A stretch of DNA of 64,000 nt from Burkholderiales bacterium (GCA_025354165.1 JANXNI010000049.1:1-64000); one strand, 5' to 3'; counted from the first letter of the stretch, positions 9,127 to 18,259 are shown. The notes: a model not told the origin generated them from the sequence alone. Program-made: numbers and translations.

Positions 9127-10641
9127 ATGATTGATACCTGGAATCTGCTGCTCGGCGGCTTTGCGACGGCATTGCAACCTATGAATTTGATGTGGGCGTT
9201 CATTGGCTGCGCGCTCGGCACCGCCATTGGGGTGTTGCCCGGTATCGGTCCCGCGCTGACGGTGGCGATGTTGCTGCCCGTCACCGCGAAGGTCGACCCC
9301 GCAGGCGCGCTCATCATGCTGTGCGGGGTCTATTACGGCGCAGCTTACGGTGGTTCCACGACGTCAATTTTGATGAACACACCGGGCGAAAGCTCGTCGA
9401 TCATGACGGCACTGGAGGGCAACGCAATGGCCAAAAATGGCCGTGCCGGACCGGCGCTGGCCACGGCGGCAATCGGCTCGTTTATTGCGGGCACCATCGG
9501 CGTCATTTTGCTCACGTTATTTGCGCCGCTGGTGGCCGATCTCGCGCTTAAATTTGGCCCAGCAGAATTTTTCTCTTTGATGGTGCTCGCGTTTGTCACA
9601 GTGTCCTCGGTGCTCGGCGCATCGATGCTGCGCGGCATGGTGTCGCTGGCGATGGGACTCGCGATTGGCCTTGTCGGCATGGACTCTATCGCGGGCATCC
9701 CGCGCTACACGGCGGGCGTACCCGAGCTGATTGACGGCATCGAATTTGTCCTTGTTGCGGTGGGATTATTTGCGGTCGGCGAGGCTTTGTATTCGGTGCT
9801 CTACGACCCGAAAGGCGAGGACGCGACGCGCAACAAACTAACGTCAATCATGATGACGAAAGAGGATTGGAAACGCTCATGGCCCGCATGGTTGCGCGGC
9901 ACTGCGATTGGCTTTCCGTTCGGCTCGGTGCCCGCTGGCGGCGCAGAGATTCCAACGTTTCTGTCGTATTCAGCCGAGCGAAAATTGTCGAAGTATCCGA
10001 AAGAGTTTTCAGGCGAAGGCGGCAAGGGCGCGATTGAAGGCGTCGCGGGGCCGGAAGCGGCGAACAATGCCACGGCAGCTGGTGCGCTGGTGCCGCTATT
10101 AACGCTTGGCATTCCGACATCCGCCACCGCCGCCATCCTGATCGCCGCATTCCAGAACTACAACATTCAGCCGGGCCCGCTTCTGTTCCAAACCAGCGGC
10201 CCATTGGTGTGGGGATTGATCGCGTCGCTCTACGTCGGCAACGTAATGTTACTGGTGCTGAATCTGCCGCTGGTGGGCTTGTGGGCGCGTTTGTTGACGA
10301 TTCCCAAGCCGCAGCTTTACGCGGGCATTCTGGTGTTCGCCTCCATCGGCGTATACGGCATGAGGCAGAGCGCTTTTGATCTGGTGCTGATGTACGTGAT
10401 CGGCGTGATCGGCGTGATCATGCGACGCTTTGATTTTCCGGTCGCGCCGGTCATCGTCGGCATGATTCTCGGCCCGATGAGCGAGAAACAATTGCGCAAC
10501 GCGCTATCCATTGCGCAAGGCGACTGGCTGATCTTCTTCAAACAGCCGATTGCCGGCACTTTCATGGTCGCAACCATTGCCGTAATGTTCGTGCCGATCC
10601 TCTTGCGCAAGCGTGGCGTGAGGCTATCGGAAGATGATTAG
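9127..10641 (+). CDS. tctA: tripartite tricarboxylate transporter, large permease TctA
   Basis: A 504-residue permease with about a dozen membrane segments and the two TctA signatures: [17 protein letters not shown] (from about residue 35) with [20 protein letters not shown], and later [21 protein letters not shown]. It forms the membrane pore that accepts ligand from TctC. I chose ATG 9127, 13 bp after the tctB stop. Its TAG stop codon (10639-10641) is also the first three bases of an intergenic palindromic repeat. Confidence 0.95.
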   Translation: MIDTWNLLLGGFATALQPMNLMWAFIGCALGTAIGVLPGIGPALTVAMLLPVTAKVDPAGALIMLCGVYYGAAYGGSTTSILMNTPGESSSIMTALEGNAMAKNGRAGPALATAAIGSFIAGTIGVILLTLFAPLVADLALKFGPAEFFSLMVLAFVTVSSVLGASMLRGMVSLAMGLAIGLVGMDSIAGIPRYTAGVPELIDGIEFVLVAVGLFAVGEALYSVLYDPKGEDATRNKLTSIMMTKEDWKRSWPAWLRGTAIGFPFGSVPAGGAEIPTFLSYSAERKLSKYPKEFSGEGGKGAIEGVAGPEAANNATAAGALVPLLTLGIPTSATAAILIAAFQNYNIQPGPLLFQTSGPLVWGLIASLYVGNVMLLVLNLPLVGLWARLLTIPKPQLYAGILVFASIGVYGMRQSAFDLVLMYVIGVIGVIMRRFDFPVAPVIVGMILGPMSEKQLRNALSIAQGDWLIFFKQPIAGTFMVATIAVMFVPILLRKRGVRLSEDD

Positions 10642-10754
10642 CTTTTTTCTAGAACTACCATTGCACGGGGAACACAAGCGCAAAACGTCATAAGTCGACA
10701 TAACGCAAAAGCCGGCCTCATCCCCTATGCAGTGGTCGTTTCAATAAAAAGTTG
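10639..10754. repeat. 116-bp palindromic repeat, copy 1 (3' end of tctA)
   Basis: The copy begins TAGCTTTT and ends AAAAGTTG, with GTCGAC at positions 56-61 of 116. The inner left arm (ACCATTGCACGGGGA) is largely the reverse complement of the inner right arm (TCCCCTATGCAGTGGT). The first three bases are the tctA stop codon. On the transcript it would fold into a long hairpin and could protect the 3' end or terminate transcription. Confidence 0.8.
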
Positions 10755-10891
10755 ATAGCTCACTAAACTCGTCACAGCGCACAAACAGCCGCTAATGACT
10801 GCCGTCGTTTCGGCGACCCAGCGGCCCACTTTCCCGCAGCGCTCGAGACTACAGGTCGAACACAGGACCGTGTGCCTCCAAGACAACAGAC

Positions 10892-10919
10892 ATCGGCAGG
10901 CTGCATACCGCCTGCCGAT
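10892..10919 (-). terminator. hairpin downstream of the giant surface protein gene
   Basis: ATCGGCAGG and CCTGCCGAT pair perfectly over 9 bp around a 10-nt loop. The hairpin begins 12 bp beyond the stop codon of the minus-strand gene starting at 15248. No clean T-run follows, so it is a plausible but not classic intrinsic terminator. It also separates that gene from the convergent tctA. Confidence 0.5.
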
Positions 10920-10931
10920 TTAACGCGTCCG

Positions 10932-13900
10932 TTAACGAAGTTTCGCCACCAGCCGACGCCCCCAAACAGCGGGAATCAGGCCCATGCCGAGCAGCAGCAT
11001 CACGAGTGACGCGAGGCTCAGCGTTGGCACAGCGACGATTGGATCCAGCAATATCGGACCTGACGGGTCAACGATCACGCCGTTGGCCGCGAGGTCGCCG
11101 TCGCCCAATCCGCCATCGATCACGTCAAAACTGGCGGTGCTGCCGCTGGTAGTCAAATTCGAGGGTGAGTAGAAAACAGGAATCAATGGCGAACCGGGGG
11201 TTGGGCCATATTTCCGATACGCCAGCCCAGTGAGCGCGGGCCAGGTCACGCTGACGCGTACGGTGCCGCCGGGCGTGCATCCCACCAGACGGAACCCGAA
11301 CCACCCGTGTGGGAAGCTGCCGCCGGCGCCCGTCGTAGTACCACTCGGCACAAAGCCGGTATTGGCTCGATCAAAGGTGCAACCCGCACCGCCGCCTGAG
11401 AACGATGCGCTGGCACTACCCGTTCCGGTGGCAGTGACGCCGCTGAAGGTTGTGACGGCACCGATGGCGACAGTTTGCGTGGTCTGCGTTGCTGCCGCAT
11501 AGTTCGCGTTACCCGCCTGGTCCGCAGCGATGGTGCAGTTGCCCACAGACAGAATCGTGACGACATTGCCCGAAACACTACACACTGAAGTAGTGACCGG
11601 GATCGAGAAGGTCACGGCGTTACCAGACGCTCCGCCCGTAGCCGACAGCGCAAAGGTTCCGCCAGCGGAGTACGCCACCGCACCGGGATTGGCAAACGAG
11701 ATGGCCTGACTGGCGGATGTGATCGCGATATTGACGGTTGCCGTCGTCAGCGCGTAATTCGCATCCGCTGCCTTGGTCGCCGTGACGATGCAGCCACCGA
11801 CTGCTGCTCCGGTCAGCACGTTGCCGACGATGGTGCAATTCGCGTTGTTCGAGGTGAAGGTGACTACGCCGGTGCCCGAGCCGCCGGTCGTGCTCAACGT
11901 GGTCGTGCCGCTGAACGGAATCGATACTGCAGTGGCGTTCGCGGTGAGCGCCGCTTGATTCGCCAGCGTGACCGTGATGTTGACCGTCGCTGTGGTCGCC
12001 GCGTAGTTGGCGTCTCCTGCCTTGGTCGCCGTGACGATGCAGCCACCGACTGCTGCTCCGGTCAGCACGTTGCCGACGATGGTGCAATTCGCGTTGTTCG
12101 AGGTGAAGGTGACTACCCCTGTGCCCGAGCCGCCGATCGTACTCAACGTGGTCGTGCCACTAAACGGGATCGATACCGCAGTCGCGCTCGCCGTGAGCGC
12201 GGCTTGATTGGCCAGCGTGACCGTGATGTTGACCGTAGCGGTTGTCGCCGCGTAATTCGCGTCCGCTGCTTTGGTCGCCGTGACGATGCAGCCACCGACT
12301 GCTGCTCCCGTGAGCACGTTGCCAACGACGGTGCAATTCGCGTTGTTCGAAGTGAAGGTGACTGCGCCGGTGCCCGAGCCGCCGGTCGTGCTAAGTGTCG
12401 TTGTGCCACTAAACTGGATCGATACCGCAGTCGCGCTCGCCGTGAGCGCGGCTTGATTGGCCAGCGTGACCGTGATGTTGACCGTAGCGGTTGTCGCCGC
12501 GTAATTCGCGTCCGCTGCTTTGGTCGCCGTGACAATGCAGCCACCGACTGCTGCTCCGGTCAGCACGTTGCCGACGATGGTGCAATTCGCGTTGTTCGAG
12601 GCAAACGTCACTGCGCCGGTGCCCGAGCCGCCGGTCGTGCTCAACGTGGTTGTGCCACTGAACGGGATCGACGTAGAAGTGGCATTCGCCAGGAGTGTTG
12701 CTTGCGCGAGCACCAGCCCGCCGACAGTGATGCTGTTGCCGACGAGATCAGCCGTTACGGCCAATACATCCGCACCAAGATTCCAGTCTTCCAAAGCGGC
12801 GAGGTTGTAGGTTGTGCCGCCGGAGGACGCGGTGCCATTGAAGTTCAGCAGGCCCGCGACGGCAGCTTTGTCCGTGGCGCTTAGCGTCAAGGTGAACGCT
12901 GTGCTCGACGTGATGTCTACGTTCGCGGTGTCGGTCAAGGTGTAGCTCGCGCCACCCTGCCCTGTCACGGTGAGCTTGCTGGCGACGATATCGTTGGCCG
13001 CGCCGGGAGCCGCCAACAAGTTCGCACCGGCGACGACGAACACGCCTGTGACCGCGTCGTACGCGGCGCTGGTAATGGTTGGCGGTGGCGCGATGATGAT
13101 GTTTTTGTTCGCTCCCAACGAGTTAGCCGCGCCGACGGCTGGGAGCGTTAGGGTGGCTGCGTTTCCAGCGGTGTCAGCGACGGTGCCTCCGTTGAGCGCA
13201 AACGCGCCGACACTTTGGTAGTCGAGATCAGACGAGACATCGCCAGTCTGCACCGCGTAGTTGAACGTTAGCGTGCTGGTGCCGGAGCCACTGACGTAGT
13301 TGATAACGCTATCCGTCGCGCCGGTTTCCAGCGTCAATTGCGGCGTGCCGGTCACGGTCACCGCTTCACTGAAATTTACTTGCACGCTGATGATGCTGCC
13401 GGGACTGTAGGTGCCGTTGGCGGTGCTGGAGTTAACCGAAGTAACGGTCGGCGGTGTGGTGTCGAGTACGTAGGGCTGGGTCAGCGTCGTGCCGCTGTTG
13501 CCCGCCGTATCGGTTACGCGAACTTGCAGCGTGTTGCTGGCGGTCAGGACGGCGCCAAAGCGCGACCAGGTGTTTTGCCCGACGGTGCTGGCGGCGATTG
13601 CCCAGGTGCCGCCGTTGTCGAGCGAAACTTCGACGAACTCGCCAGCGACCATATTGGCGCTGGTTGTGCCAGAGATCGTCTGGGCGGCAGTCCTGGTAAC
13701 GAAATCAATACTGGATACTCCCGTATCGGCCGAAAACGATTTGCTGGCAATCGTCGCAGTCGGCGCGGTGGTGTCCAGCACATAGGCATGCGGCAGCGCG
13801 GTACTGCTGCCCGCAGTATTCGTCACCCGCGCCAGCATCGTGTTGCTGCCAGCGAGCGTGGTCGTGGTGCTCCAAGCATTTGAACCTACCGTGTAGGTGG

Positions 13901-15248
13901 TCGCATTGCTCCACACCGATCCGTTGTTGTAGGAGACCTCCACTTTTTCGCCAGCAGCCAGATTCGCCGAGAGCGTGCCGCTGATGGTTTGTGCGGCAAC
14001 GTTGGTGATGAAGTCCGTGCCGGAGCTGCCAGTGTCGGCGGAGAGCGCGAATGCGGTCACGGTTGTAGTGGGGGCGACGGCATAGTTGGTGTTGGTGGTT
14101 CCGGACGGAGTAAACACGGTATTCGTCGGGGTCCCGCTAGCCCCGTTTGCGACACCGGTGCCGCCCACTCCAGCGCCACCCGTATTACCGGTAGACAGTG
14201 AGGTGTTCGTGCCTGCATCGAGATTGACCGTGCCGCCGGCATTCCAGATACCGCCCACACCATTGCCGCCAGCGCCACTGACCGTACTACCGTGCCCGGA
14301 CACACTGCCACCGCCACCGCCACCTCCAGCGCCAATGTTGTTGGTGACAGTACTGGCTGTGATAGTCAGCGTACCGGTGTTGTAAATACCACCTGCCGCA
14401 TGGCCACCCCGTCCGCCCGCAGCGTCATAGCCGGCACCGCCGCCACCGCCGCCGATGCTTCTCGCCCCACCTGAGTTGGCCGTTCCGCCGGCCCCACCGC
14501 TGGAATAGCCAGCCCCGTAGTTTGATCCCGCACCGCCCGAAGTTGATCCCCCTGCGCCGCCCAGAAAATTGGTCCCGGAGTTGAAGCCATGTCCTCTGCC
14601 ACCTACACCGGCGCTAGGACCAGGTTGAATGTTTAGACCGGCATTCGTACCGCTCGCGCCCCCAAAGGTTGTTCCGTATCCGCCGCCACCGCCGCCAGCT
14701 CCGCCGCCACCTCCAGCGAAGTCCAGAATACCCCCCGAACCGCCGCCACCTGCCGCTTTATTGTTGGTAATGCTGCTATGGGTGATGGTCAGGGTTCCCG
14801 CGTTAAAAATACCTGCCCCCAAGGCATCGCCACCCGCACCGCCCGCACCCGCAGCACGATTGCCGCCATCACCGGTTAAAAAACCATTGGTGATCGTTAA
14901 CCCGTCCAGACTGACCGTACCGGTCGTGATGTTGAGCACTCGACTCAAGTTGCTGGCACCGATGGTCACATCGGGCGTGCCGTTGCTATCCAGATCGCCC
15001 TTGATGATCAGGTTTTTACTGATCACCAACTGCCCTGAAATCAGGGTAATAGTCATCGGTGCGTTAAAGGTGATGGTGTCACCCGATGCGGCCGCCGCAA
15101 TCTGATTGCGCAATGTGCCCGCGCCGGAGTCCGCGTTGGACGTCACCGTGAGCGTTGCCGCATGAGCCGCCGTCAGCGCGCCGCCGAAGGCGAGCGCAAA
15201 AGCGAGAGGTACTGCACGAAGCTTGATCGAGCGGAAGCGGATTGTCAT
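10932..15248 (-). CDS. giant exported surface protein with Ig-like repeats and IPTL-CTERM tail
   Basis: A 1438-residue protein. A signal peptide ends at AHA (about residue 30), followed by the PMP-like start TLTVTSNADSGAGTLRNQI and a parallel-beta region with right-handed repeat motifs (LDGLTITNG, GTLTITHSSITNN). Residues about 125-375 are extremely glycine-rich. Next come Ig-like units with the TSVNSSTANGTYSPG and TDSVINYVSGSGTSTLTFNY elements of large adhesins, then four near-identical 83-residue repeats. The C-terminus VPTLSLASLVMLLLGMGL plus GRR is an IPTL-CTERM-type exosortase signal. It is probably a surface or matrix adhesin; the ligand is unknown. No sortase or exosortase gene lies in the window. 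Confidence 0.85.
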   Translation of the reverse strand: MTIRFRSIKLRAVPLAFALAFGGALTAAHAATLTVTSNADSGAGTLRNQIAAAASGDTITFNAPMTITLISGQLVISKNLIIKGDLDSNGTPDVTIGASNLSRVLNITTGTVSLDGLTITNGFLTGDGGNRAAGAGGAGGDALGAGIFNAGTLTITHSSITNNKAAGGGGSGGILDFAGGGGGAGGGGGGYGTTFGGASGTNAGLNIQPGPSAGVGGRGHGFNSGTNFLGGAGGSTSGGAGSNYGAGYSSGGAGGTANSGGARSIGGGGGGAGYDAAGGRGGHAAGGIYNTGTLTITASTVTNNIGAGGGGGGGSVSGHGSTVSGAGGNGVGGIWNAGGTVNLDAGTNTSLSTGNTGGAGVGGTGVANGASGTPTNTVFTPSGTTNTNYAVAPTTTVTAFALSADTGSSGTDFITNVAAQTISGTLSANLAAGEKVEVSYNNGSVWSNATTYTVGSNAWSTTTTLAGSNTMLARVTNTAGSSTALPHAYVLDTTAPTATIASKSFSADTGVSSIDFVTRTAAQTISGTTSANMVAGEFVEVSLDNGGTWAIAASTVGQNTWSRFGAVLTASNTLQVRVTDTAGNSGTTLTQPYVLDTTPPTVTSVNSSTANGTYSPGSIISVQVNFSEAVTVTGTPQLTLETGATDSVINYVSGSGTSTLTFNYAVQTGDVSSDLDYQSVGAFALNGGTVADTAGNAATLTLPAVGAANSLGANKNIIIAPPPTITSAAYDAVTGVFVVAGANLLAAPGAANDIVASKLTVTGQGGASYTLTDTANVDITSSTAFTLTLSATDKAAVAGLLNFNGTASSGGTTYNLAALEDWNLGADVLAVTADLVGNSITVGGLVLAQATLLANATSTSIPFSGTTTLSTTGGSGTGAVTFASNNANCTIVGNVLTGAAVGGCIVTATKAADANYAATTATVNITVTLANQAALTASATAVSIQFSGTTTLSTTGGSGTGAVTFTSNNANCTVVGNVLTGAAVGGCIVTATKAADANYAATTATVNITVTLANQAALTASATAVSIPFSGTTTLSTIGGSGTGVVTFTSNNANCTIVGNVLTGAAVGGCIVTATKAGDANYAATTATVNITVTLANQAALTANATAVSIPFSGTTTLSTTGGSGTGVVTFTSNNANCTIVGNVLTGAAVGGCIVTATKAADANYALTTATVNIAITSASQAISFANPGAVAYSAGGTFALSATGGASGNAVTFSIPVTTSVCSVSGNVVTILSVGNCTIAADQAGNANYAAATQTTQTVAIGAVTTFSGVTATGTGSASASFSGGGAGCTFDRANTGFVPSGTTTGAGGSFPHGWFGFRLVGCTPGGTVRVSVTWPALTGLAYRKYGPTPGSPLIPVFYSPSNLTTSGSTASFDVIDGGLGDGDLAANGVIVDPSGPILLDPIVAVPTLSLASLVMLLLGMGLIPAVWGRRLVAKLR
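11715..12710 (-). repeat. four tandem 249-bp coding repeats
   Basis: The motif GTGACGATG, or GTGACAATG in the last copy, recurs at 11782, 12031, 12280 and 12529, spaced exactly 249 bp. Each unit encodes 83 residues with the core FSGTTTLSTTGGSGTG, then SNNANCT and GGCIVTATKA, including two conserved cysteines. Copies two and three are nearly identical at DNA level, a sign of recent duplication or gene conversion. The outer copies have drifted, and the lowest-coordinate edge is degenerate. Boundaries are approximate. Confidence 0.85.
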
Positions 15249-15550
15249 GTGGCTACTGATTTACTTTTTAGATTTTGCGAACGGGAAATCACGGTGCGCG
15301 ACGAATGTACCAAGACTTCTGTTCAAACAAAAGAAAATTCTTAGGCTATGACCATCCTGTTAAGCCAATTTTTTTGGGCACGTTTACGTCAACAACTTTA
15401 TGATGAAATCTCCATTGCATTGGGGCTCAATGGCAAAAACAGGGATAGTCGACTATTAGTTAAACGCACCGTCAGCCCCTATTAAATAGTAACTTCAGCA
15501 AAAAGTTGATAACCGCGACGCGCGTTAGAAACTACCGCGCCAGGCGCAAT
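15249..15550. other. intergenic region upstream of the surface protein gene
   Basis: Between two same-strand genes, 302 bp without a gene. The half next to the surface-protein start (15249-15392) is AT-rich and should contain its promoter, including a run of seven T at 15371-15377. The rest is mostly repeat copy 2. The stretch TTAGGCTATGACC (15341-15353) resembles the left arm of another copy of that repeat, so a truncated copy may abut the complete one. Confidence 0.5.
15393..15508. repeat. 116-bp palindromic repeat, copy 2
   Basis: Ends are CAACTTTA and AAAAGTTG, with GTCGAC at positions 56-61 of 116. The inner arms are CATTGCATTGGGGCT and AGCCCCTATTAAATAG. Both ends differ from the usual CAGCTTT/AAAGCTG by a matching pair of changes (CAACTTT/AAAGTTG), so base pairing is preserved. 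It lies 42 bp past the sulfotransferase stop codon. Confidence 0.85.
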
Positions 15551-16384
15551 TCAGGTCTGCGCGGTGATCACATTGGCCCGACTATTGGCCGTGTCCGTCC
15601 AGAAATTCATGTTGCTGTAGTTCGCGAACAAGTCTGGCGGCAGGATGGACAGGCGCGGCTGAAAGCTCACTTTTTCGCGCACTTTGTGCAAGCCGGGGAC
15701 GCCGAGATTGGCGTCAAACTCAGGCGTGTCAAACGCCAGATTGTCAAAGGCGTGCGGGAAATACGGCTCGCCGATAAATTGATAAATGAGCGGCAATACT
15801 TTCTCTGGCGATTGCGCGAGCAAATCGTATTCAACCACCAGTAGCGAGCCTGCCTGCTCGCTGTAAAAAGCCTCCTTCAACGCTGACCACGCAAAGCCGA
15901 CCATGCGGTTTCTCTGTCCGAGTGTATCGACGCGGCTGAACACCGTGTTCCTCTCGATGTCGTCGATAAACAGCTTGGTGTTTTCAAACGGATCAGCGCG
16001 ATATTTGCGCTCCAGAGAATCCATCACCCAGGCCACGTTGCGCACGCAGGCAATGACCTTTGATTGCGGAAACAATTCCGCCAGCGCGGGCATGCGCGCG
16101 CACCACACACGGTTGGTGTCGAAGATGATTTCCATGTCGGAGCGATCTTCGTAATAGTTATGAAACAGGCCACGCATCAGGGCGCGGCGCTGCCCGGGCG
16201 TGACCATCCGGCCGAATTCGCTACCGGCACTGACGTTGGCCAGCACGCTCGAAAAAAACGCGCCGACCGGGGACGAAACGCCAGCATGAAAGCGTGGGTT
16301 CTGCCGAAGAATCGCCGACAGCAAGGTTGAGCCGGAGCGCGGCAGACCGGAGATAAAGTGGAAGCGCTGCGGTGACTGGGTCAT
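15551..16384 (-). CDS. sulfotransferase family protein
   Basis: The 277-residue product starts with the PAPS-binding loop FISGLPRSGSTLLSAIL (about residues 9-25), in which the 5'-phosphosulfate loop is PRSGST. The 3'-phosphate contact is likely VRNVAWVMDSLERKY (about 114-128). The family moves a sulfuryl group from PAPS to a hydroxyl or amine. It overlaps the upstream APS-kinase-like gene by 4 bp (ATGA), so PAPS formation and use may be coupled. The acceptor is unknown; a surface glycan, lipid or protein is possible. Confidence 0.85.
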   Translation of the reverse strand: MTQSPQRFHFISGLPRSGSTLLSAILRQNPRFHAGVSSPVGAFFSSVLANVSAGSEFGRMVTPGQRRALMRGLFHNYYEDRSDMEIIFDTNRVWCARMPALAELFPQSKVIACVRNVAWVMDSLERKYRADPFENTKLFIDDIERNTVFSRVDTLGQRNRMVGFAWSALKEAFYSEQAGSLLVVEYDLLAQSPEKVLPLIYQFIGEPYFPHAFDNLAFDTPEFDANLGVPGLHKVREKVSFQPRLSILPPDLFANYSNMNFWTDTANSRANVITAQT

Positions 16385-16836
16385 GCGGGATCGATCTCGA
16401 CAGGATGGGTCTTTGGGCTCGCCCGAAGTGTACGTGCCGCCAGCGCCGCCCAGACATTCACGTCGCCGTCGGCGCTAACCCGTAGATCAAAGCGCGACGG
16501 CGGCACGAAAAGCTGATTGGTGTCTTCATATCGCCCCGCTGAAATTCGATCCACCCAGATCACGAATGCCTCGCCAAATGCCGCGCGAGTCGCCTCGGTC
16601 GGGCAGACAAAATCAGCGATAGCGTAGTGCCCTGCCTCAACCACGCGATCACACATCCATGCCATGCGGCGAGCGTGTTCGATGCGATGCTCAAGCGCAA
16701 AGCCAAGATCGGGAGACAGACTGGCGCGAACCGCGTCGGCGTTGAAGACAACCGCCTGAATCAACGGCCCCAGCGCGGCGGCGAGCGTGGTTTTGCCAGC
16801 TCCTGGCAAACCCATGACCAATATTTTTTTGGTCAT
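16381..16836 (-). CDS. P-loop kinase resembling adenylylsulfate (APS) kinase
   Basis: A 151-residue protein with Walker A GLPGAGKTTLA (residues 9-19), then NADAVRASLS where APS kinases have DGDxxR, an RIEHARRMAWMCDRVVEAGH helix and DFVCPTEATR in place of the ISPxxxxR motif. This matches the CysC fold, which phosphorylates APS to PAPS, but the first residues of the DGD motif are changed, so another small substrate is possible. It is shorter than most CysC proteins (about 200 residues). It sits in 4-bp overlaps with both the methyltransferase and the sulfotransferase genes. Confidence 0.7.
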   Translation of the reverse strand: MTKKILVMGLPGAGKTTLAAALGPLIQAVVFNADAVRASLSPDLGFALEHRIEHARRMAWMCDRVVEAGHYAIADFVCPTEATRAAFGEAFVIWVDRISAGRYEDTNQLFVPPSRFDLRVSADGDVNVWAALAARTLRASPKTHPVEIDPA

Positions 16837-17648
16837 GACACTGGGCGAACGGTGCGCGCCAGCGCGTAGAGCACGATCGCCCCGGCGGTAGCTACGTTCA
16901 GCGACTCAACGCCTGCCGCCATCGGGATCGATACCCCGTCGGTAATCACCGGCAACAGCGCTGGCGTAAGACCGTGGCCTTCGTTGGAAAGCACAACCAC
17001 GTTGTTGGCACCAAATTTCGCGTCGAACAGCGACATGACCAGCACGCCGCCCACGTCGCGCGGCAATGTGGCCCAACGCTTGCCGTTGAAGGCGCTCAGC
17101 GCATCACGCAGTGCAACGTCCTCCAGCACCGAGGCGTGAAAGTGCGCGCCCTGCGCGGCACGCAAGGTCTTCACGCTCCACGCGAAAGCGCAGCCGGGTG
17201 ATAGCCAGACCTGTTGCACACCTGCGGCGGCGGCGGTGCGGATCAGCGTGCCGACGTTGCCGGGGTCTTGCACTTCGTCAAGCGCGAGAACGAAACCGGA
17301 GGTGGCCAGCGGTGGGCTCGCTGGGACCGATGCGATGGCCAATACGCCAGTCGGGCTGACGAGCGTGGAGAGTGAATCGAACAGCGCCGGGGCCACCAGC
17401 ACGGCTTCTTGCGAGTGTTCGACGAGCGCCTGCTGCGTGGCCGTGAGCGCAGTGCCGTCGCCGTTGGCCGCGTTCGCCCGAATGGCGATGATCTCGAGCG
17501 CACCCACGTGTGCGACGTAACTCTGCGCGAGGTGCTCGCCTTCGAGCAGGCACATGCCGTGGCGCTTGCGGGCCGGAGCCGAACGCGAGAGTGCGGCGAA
17601 GCGCTTGATGAGCGGGTTGTCGCGCGAGGAGATGGTTTTTAGTGACAT
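16833..17648 (-). CDS. SpoU/TrmH-family RNA 2'-O-methyltransferase
   Basis: A 271-residue protein with an N-terminal substrate-binding domain (SLKTISSRDNPLIKRFAAL, LLEGEHL) and a C-terminal SPOUT knot. Motif 1 is LDEVQDPGNVGTLIRTAAAAG with the catalytic arginine; motif 2 is VLSNEGHGLTP; motif 3 is IPMAAGVESLNVATAGAIVLY. The family methylates ribose in rRNA or tRNA; the exact site cannot be told, though RlmB-like activity is likely. It is the first gene of a three-gene overlapping operon. Confidence 0.88.
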   Translation of the reverse strand: MSLKTISSRDNPLIKRFAALSRSAPARKRHGMCLLEGEHLAQSYVAHVGALEIIAIRANAANGDGTALTATQQALVEHSQEAVLVAPALFDSLSTLVSPTGVLAIASVPASPPLATSGFVLALDEVQDPGNVGTLIRTAAAAGVQQVWLSPGCAFAWSVKTLRAAQGAHFHASVLEDVALRDALSAFNGKRWATLPRDVGGVLVMSLFDAKFGANNVVVLSNEGHGLTPALLPVITDGVSIPMAAGVESLNVATAGAIVLYALARTVRPVS

Positions 17649-17689
17649 GGCTTACGACGACGAGGCGTTGCGGATGCGCATCGCACCAT

Positions 17690-17807
17690 CATCTTTTCTC
17701 TGAAAGCACCATTAGACGAGGGCTTAACACGCAATTCGTTTGAAAGTCGATTAGCGCATGAATAATGCATTGAGCCCATATATAACAAGGCTTTCACCGA
17801 AAAGCTA
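17690..17807. repeat. palindromic repeat, copy 3 (118 bp, 3' end of ftsB)
   Basis: It ends GAAAAGCTA and begins CATCTTTTCT, with a GTCGAT centre at 17746-17751, exactly midway. On the minus strand the ftsB stop codon TAG is the first three bases of the repeat (TAGCTTTT), as for tctA in copy 1. It is more degenerate than the others and two bases longer. The inner arms are GAGGGCTTA and TTGAGCCC. Confidence 0.7.
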
Positions 17808-18143
17808 TTGCTTCTTGGCAGGCGTCACAGAACCCGCATTGGCCGCGGGTGGAGGCGCCGGCGGTTGCAGCTCTTTCACCTGAATCAGCGTCTCGCCCTT
17901 TTTCACCATGCCGAGCTCGCTGCGGGCGCGCTCTTCGATGGCTTCACCGGCCTTTTCGAGATCGCGGACGTCGGCTTCGAGCACCGCGTTTTTCTGTTTG
18001 GCATCTTCGTTTTTGGCCTTCAGCTCGTCAAGCTCCTGCTCAAGCGTGTGCGCGCGAGGCACCGAACCTTTGTCGAACCAGAGTTTGTACTGAAGGCCCA
18101 AAAACATGAACGCCAGGACGCCAAAAATAATCCGGCCTTTCAT
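17805..18143 (-). CDS. ftsB: cell division protein FtsB
   Basis: A 112-residue bitopic protein: short cytoplasmic start (MKGRIIF), one membrane segment (about 4-20) and a long coiled coil (LEQELDELKAKNEDAKQKNAVLEADVRDLEKAGEAIEERARSELGMVKKGE cannot be mistaken for other families; shown here as successive heptads). FtsB joins FtsL and FtsQ in the divisome. The start at ATG 18143 gives the usual length; an upstream in-frame ATG would add 21 residues encoded partly by a repeat. It lies in the classical beta-proteobacterial position downstream of eno. Confidence 0.93.
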   Translation of the reverse strand: MKGRIIFGVLAFMFLGLQYKLWFDKGSVPRAHTLEQELDELKAKNEDAKQKNAVLEADVRDLEKAGEAIEERARSELGMVKKGETLIQVKELQPPAPPPAANAGSVTPAKKQ

Positions 18144-18163
18144 GCTGACCTCACGAGGTTCAT

Positions 18164-18187
18164 GGTTCGACAGGCTCACCACGAACG
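18164..18187. repeat. short hairpin-like sequence upstream of ftsB
   Basis: GGTTCGACAGGCTCACCACG plus AACG contains TTCG/CGAA complements at its ends. Sequences of this kind recur in intergenic DNA of many proteobacteria. It lies in the 116-bp gap between eno and ftsB, 20 bp upstream of the chosen ftsB start. Only one copy is present in this window, so the repeat status is from general knowledge. Confidence 0.35.
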
Positions 18188-18259
18188 CGGCGCAGAGCGG
18201 GCGCAACGATTGCCCACGCGCTCCTTACGAATTGACCGAAACATCATCGCAGACCGACG

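Noticed and set aside
11955-12884. Plus-strand open frame with repeated arginine/aspartate-rich units
   Set aside because: It is the complement of the 249-bp tandem repeats of the surface protein, so its repeats are an echo of that gene.
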